From: Myxococcus virescens
Lineage (GTDB): Bacteria > Myxococcota > Myxococcia > Myxococcales > Myxococcaceae
Direction of reading: 5' to 3'
Assembly (NCBI RefSeq): GCF_900101905.1
Contig: NZ_FNAJ01000004.1
Span: forward strand, 248,001-312,000
DNA: 64,000 nucleotides
Under the pieces are notes generated by a model. It saw only the letters and a program-made list of their open reading frames with translations, had not been told where the DNA came from and did not search any database. Of the stretch, positions 61,320 to 64,000 are shown one piece after another. Position 1 is the first letter of the stretch. The number at the start of each line of letters is the position of its first letter. A program made the translations under genes and the position numbers.

Positions 61320-62552
61320 TCAGAAGATTTCCTCGAGCCACTCGCGCATGCGGCCCTTCACCTTCTTGTACACGTTCTCCTCGCGGATGCGGAACATGCG
61401 CCGGTCCAGGTGGCGGGCGCCGTAGACGACCAGGCCCACGCCGGTGGCGTACATGGGGCTCTTCACCACATCCACCAGACCGCCAATGCCGCGCGGCATG
61501 CCGCGGCGGACGGGCAGGCCCAGCACTTCCTCGGCCAGCTCTGGCATGCCGGCCAGCAGCGTGGAGCCACCCGTAATCACCACGCCCGAGGCCAGCAGGT
61601 CCTCGTAGCCGCACTTCTGGATTTCGCGGTGCACGAGCTGGAAGATCTCCTCCACGCGCGGCTCCAGTATTTCGCAGAGAATCTGCCGCCCGAGCACGCG
61701 GGGATGACGGCCCCCGACGCTGGGCACTTCAATGGTGTCGTCCTTGTTGATGAGCGACGACAGCGCGCAGCCGTACTTCTGCTTGATGCGCTCGGCCTCG
61801 TGCGCGGGGGTGCGCAGGCCAATGGCGATGTCACTGGTGAGGTTGTTGCCACCCAGCGCAATCACCGCCGTGTGGACGATGGAGCCGCCGGAGAAGATGG
61901 CGATGTCCGTGGTGCCGCCGCCGATGTCGACGAGGCACACGCCCAGCTCCTTCTCGTCCTCGCCCAGCACCGCCTCCGCGCTGGCCAGCGGCTGGAGGAC
62001 GATGTCGGAGACATTGAGCCCGGTGCGGTTGGCGCACTTGACGATGTTCTGCGCGCTGGACACCGCGCCGGTGACGATATGGACCTTGGCCTCCAGCCGG
62101 ACGCCCGCCATGCCCAGGGGCTCCTTGATGCCGCCCTGGTCGTCGATGATGAACTCCTGCGGGAGGACATGAATGACCTCCCGGTCCAGCGGAATCGCCA
62201 CGGCCTTGGCCGCATCAATGACCCGGGCGATGTCCGCCTCGCGGACCTCCTTGTCCTTGACGGCGACGATGCCCTGGGAATTGAAGCCCTTGATGTGGCC
62301 TCCGGCGATGCCCGTGTAGACGTGGGAAATCTCCGCCCCCGCCATGAGCTCCGCTTCTTCCACCGCGCGGCGGATGGAAGAGACGGTCGCCTCGATGTTC
62401 ACCACCACGCCCTTGCGCAGACCCTTCGACGGATGCGTACCGATACCGATGATGTCGATGCCGCTGTCGGTCAGCTCTCCGACGATGGCGCAGATCTTCG
62501 TCGTGCCGATGTCGAGGCCGACGATGATCTCCCCCGACTTCTGCTTCGCCAT
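61320..62552 (-). CDS. ftsA: Cell division protein FtsA
   Basis: A 410-residue actin-fold protein that tethers FtsZ to the membrane. The phosphate-1 motif is IIVGLDIGTTKICAIVGEL, phosphate-2 LGVCLVDIGGGTTDIAIFSG, and the adenosine motif SGVVITGGSTLLAGMPELA. The 1C (SHS2) subdomain is seen as VIHVLPQEFIIDDQGGIKEP. The C-terminus ends in KVKGRMREWLEEIF, an amphipathic helix fitting its membrane-targeting sequence. It starts 46 bases past the ftsQ stop. A strong terminator follows, so ftsZ is not co-transcribed by simple readthrough. Confidence 0.96.
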   Translation of the reverse strand: MAKQKSGEIIVGLDIGTTKICAIVGELTDSGIDIIGIGTHPSKGLRKGVVVNIEATVSSIRRAVEEAELMAGAEISHVYTGIAGGHIKGFNSQGIVAVKDKEVREADIARVIDAAKAVAIPLDREVIHVLPQEFIIDDQGGIKEPLGMAGVRLEAKVHIVTGAVSSAQNIVKCANRTGLNVSDIVLQPLASAEAVLGEDEKELGVCLVDIGGGTTDIAIFSGGSIVHTAVIALGGNNLTSDIAIGLRTPAHEAERIKQKYGCALSSLINKDDTIEVPSVGGRHPRVLGRQILCEILEPRVEEIFQLVHREIQKCGYEDLLASGVVITGGSTLLAGMPELAEEVLGLPVRRGMPRGIGGLVDVVKSPMYATGVGLVVYGARHLDRRMFRIREENVYKKVKGRMREWLEEIF

Positions 62553-62598
62553 GACAACCCTCCCAGGCCCCCCACTCTCGTGAAAGGGGCGCGTCCTC

Positions 62599-63453
62599 TT
62601 ACCGCATCGAAGCCCCGCTCCTCTCGGACGCGGGGCTCGAAATCTTCACCGCCACCCAGCCGGGCCGGGCACGGTTATCCAGGTGAATGATCTCCGCTGC
62701 AAGCCCCCTCGCACCCAGTTCGCGCCGGACACGGGCAAGACGCTGCAGCTTGACCTCTGAATCTCCTTCACCCAGGCGCACTTCCTGCCCGGACGCCGTC
62801 ACCAGCGCCAGGCTCTGCGCCTCCAGGCGGACCTCCGACAACTGTTCGGCCTTCTCGGGTGACAGCCGCGCGTACGCGCTGGCCACCGTCAGCGCCGAAC
62901 GGAGGCGCTCCCGCGCCGCCGCCGGGTCCGCCACATAACCTTCCCGGTCCAGGCCCGTCACCAGGGGCAGGTCCAGTCCGTCCCCGGGCGTCACCCGCTT
63001 GAAGGGCTCGCCCTCCTCGTCCAGGACGTACAGCTCCCCCAGCACCGCCATCGCCACCGGCACGTGCTCCGTCACCTCCACCGACACGCGGTTGGGGAAG
63101 CGACGCGTCACCTCCACCGTGCGCAGCCAGGGGTGCTGGTGCATGGCGCGCTCCAGCGCGTCCACGTCCAGCGTCCACAGGTTCTGCCCCTTCGTCAGCG
63201 CCGCCAGCCGCAGCAGCTCCACCCGGGAGGCGCGCTGGAGGCCGGAGAAGGACACCGCCTCCAGTTCGAAGCGCGGCGACGTCAGCGCCCACTCCCGCAG
63301 CGCCACCCCACCCCACACCAGCAGCCCGGTGCCCAGGGTCAGCCCCAGCACCTTGAGCACGCCCGGCCCATGCGAGCGCACCGCGCCCCGGACCGCCTCT
63401 TTCTGCTGGGCGGCGTCCTGACGGCGGCGGTTCTTGGATTTACCGAAGGCCAT
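62599..63453 (-). CDS. ftsQ: Cell division protein FtsQ
   Basis: A 284-residue bitopic protein. The basic cytosolic start (FGKSKNRRRQDAAQQKEAVR) is followed by one helix (VLKVLGLTLGTGLLVWGGVA). A periplasmic POTRA domain (FELEAVSFSGLQRASRVELL) and the FtsQ beta domain (TVEVTRRFPNRVSVEVTEHV) come next. It recruits FtsB/FtsL at the septum. ATG at 63453 gives MAFGKSKNRRR; the frame extends 15 residues further upstream but that part is not conserved-looking. It lies between ddl and ftsA as in many division clusters. Confidence 0.93.
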   Translation of the reverse strand: MAFGKSKNRRRQDAAQQKEAVRGAVRSHGPGVLKVLGLTLGTGLLVWGGVALREWALTSPRFELEAVSFSGLQRASRVELLRLAALTKGQNLWTLDVDALERAMHQHPWLRTVEVTRRFPNRVSVEVTEHVPVAMAVLGELYVLDEEGEPFKRVTPGDGLDLPLVTGLDREGYVADPAAARERLRSALTVASAYARLSPEKAEQLSEVRLEAQSLALVTASGQEVRLGEGDSEVKLQRLARVRRELGARGLAAEIIHLDNRARPGWVAVKISSPASERSGASMR

Positions 63454-63607
63454 GGGGAGAAAAGGGTTGACGCATGCTGTGCCCGGTTCGGGAGCCACGC
63501 CAGTTTTTGGCTACAGGCACGTCGCTGTAGCGCAAGGCGCCACACAAGCGCTTCGGAAATTTTCGAAGGAGGCCGACGCCAAGTTGCGCCGGCCCCATAC
63601 CAGACGC

Positions 63608-64000
63608 TCAGGCCTTGAGACACGCGCCCAGCAGCAGGCGCTCACACAGGGCGGGAAAGTCGATACCGCGCCCCGCGGCAATCTTGGGCAAGAGGCTCGA
63701 GGCCGTCATGCCCGGCAGCGTATTGGTTTCCAGCAGGAACACATCGCCTCCGTCGGTGACGATGACGTCCGACCGCGAGCCCCCGCTACACCCCAGGGCC
63801 TGGTGCGCGGCCAGGCACACCTCGTTCACCCGCGCATACTGATCCGGAGGCAGGGGCGCGGGGAAGAGGTACTGCGTGCCGGTGCCCGCCTTGTACTTCG
63901 CGTCATAGTCGTAGAACTCGCGCGCGGCGCGGACCTCGATGACGCCCAGGGCCTCATCGTCCAGCACGCCACCCTGCACTTCGCGTCCCTTGACGAACTG
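63608..64000 (-). CDS. ddl: D-alanine--D-alanine ligase, C-terminal part (partial)
   Basis: The window ends within the gene; 130 codons are present. EVRAAREFYDYDAKYKAGTG and DVIVTDGGDVFLLETNTLPG are the ATP-grasp and D-Ala-D-Ala-ligase signature regions; E-T-N-T-L-P-G-M-T is diagnostic, with the metal-binding E and N. The enzyme makes the D-Ala-D-Ala dipeptide for peptidoglycan. Upstream of ftsQ this is the standard ddl-ftsQ-ftsA order. The catalytic N-terminal half is outside the window. Confidence 0.92.
   Translation of the reverse strand, partial: QFVKGREVQGGVLDDEALGVIEVRAAREFYDYDAKYKAGTGTQYLFPAPLPPDQYARVNEVCLAAHQALGCSGGSRSDVIVTDGGDVFLLETNTLPGMTASSLLPKIAAGRGIDFPALCERLLLGACLKA

Overview
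The window is high-GC DNA that reads as the chromosome of a myxobacterium, most likely Myxococcaceae (Myxococcus or Corallococcus type). The evidence is a MYXO-CTERM-like sorting segment, a complete alternative complex III (Act) operon, an orphan type VI secretion VgrG, FHA and response-regulator genes, and a division cluster. It is almost fully coding, with many 4-base ATGA/GTGA/TTGA overlaps inside operons and convergent genes that end within a few bases of each other. No rRNA, tRNA, CRISPR array or insertion sequence was seen.

Layout. 1-2.9 kb: the tail of a crotonase gene, a decayed alpha/beta hydrolase, a SEC-C protein and a Gfo/Idh/MocA oxidoreductase. 3.0-11.9 kb: one leftward respiratory operon. 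It starts with a diheme cytochrome c and a NarI-like b-type membrane protein and continues with actA-actB-actC-actD-actE-actF; a strong hairpin follows. This operon should oxidise quinol and reduce a c-type cytochrome or oxidase. 12-20.3 kb: a small membrane protein, a diheme cytochrome c peroxidase, a thioredoxin-like ferredoxin lying antisense inside a YfiM-like reading frame, a DUF1624-type membrane protein, FxsA, an rRNA methyltransferase, a YkgJ-type cysteine-cluster protein and a glycerate kinase.

20.3-28.6 kb: a leftward VgrG, LysM-amidohydrolase and beta-propeller-like trio, a candidate type VI cargo module. Next to it is an NAD-salvage pair (nicotinate phosphoribosyltransferase and nicotinamidase). 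28.7-44.8 kb: a TonB-family protein, an overlapping EpmA/PlsC/pyrophosphatase operon, an M3-like metallopeptidase lipoprotein, a CotH-family lipoprotein, an SPFH-SHOCT protein, a glycosyltransferase and ABC transporter operon, and two tandem exported proteins of unknown function. 44.9-51.9 kb: a rhomboid protease divergent from a twin-FHA/TPR protein, a response regulator fused to a Cro/C1 helix-turn-helix, and a biotin carboxylase, biotinyl carrier and crotonase operon.

51.9-64 kb: the division cluster, transcribed leftward as ddl (partial), ftsQ, ftsA, a 7.5-kb surface-protein gene, and ftsZ. The large gene sits between ftsA and ftsZ and is bounded by intrinsic terminators. It encodes about 2,500 residues: a signal peptide, a Gly-rich region, Ig-like repeats, calcium-type repeats, an internal MYXO-CTERM-like segment, a second hydrophobic segment, a beta-barrel and an OmpA domain. 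This apparent fusion of an adhesin to an OmpA porin, with a tandem palindromic operator-like site upstream, is the most unusual object in the window. The VgrG-linked LysM-amidohydrolase is the next most interesting.
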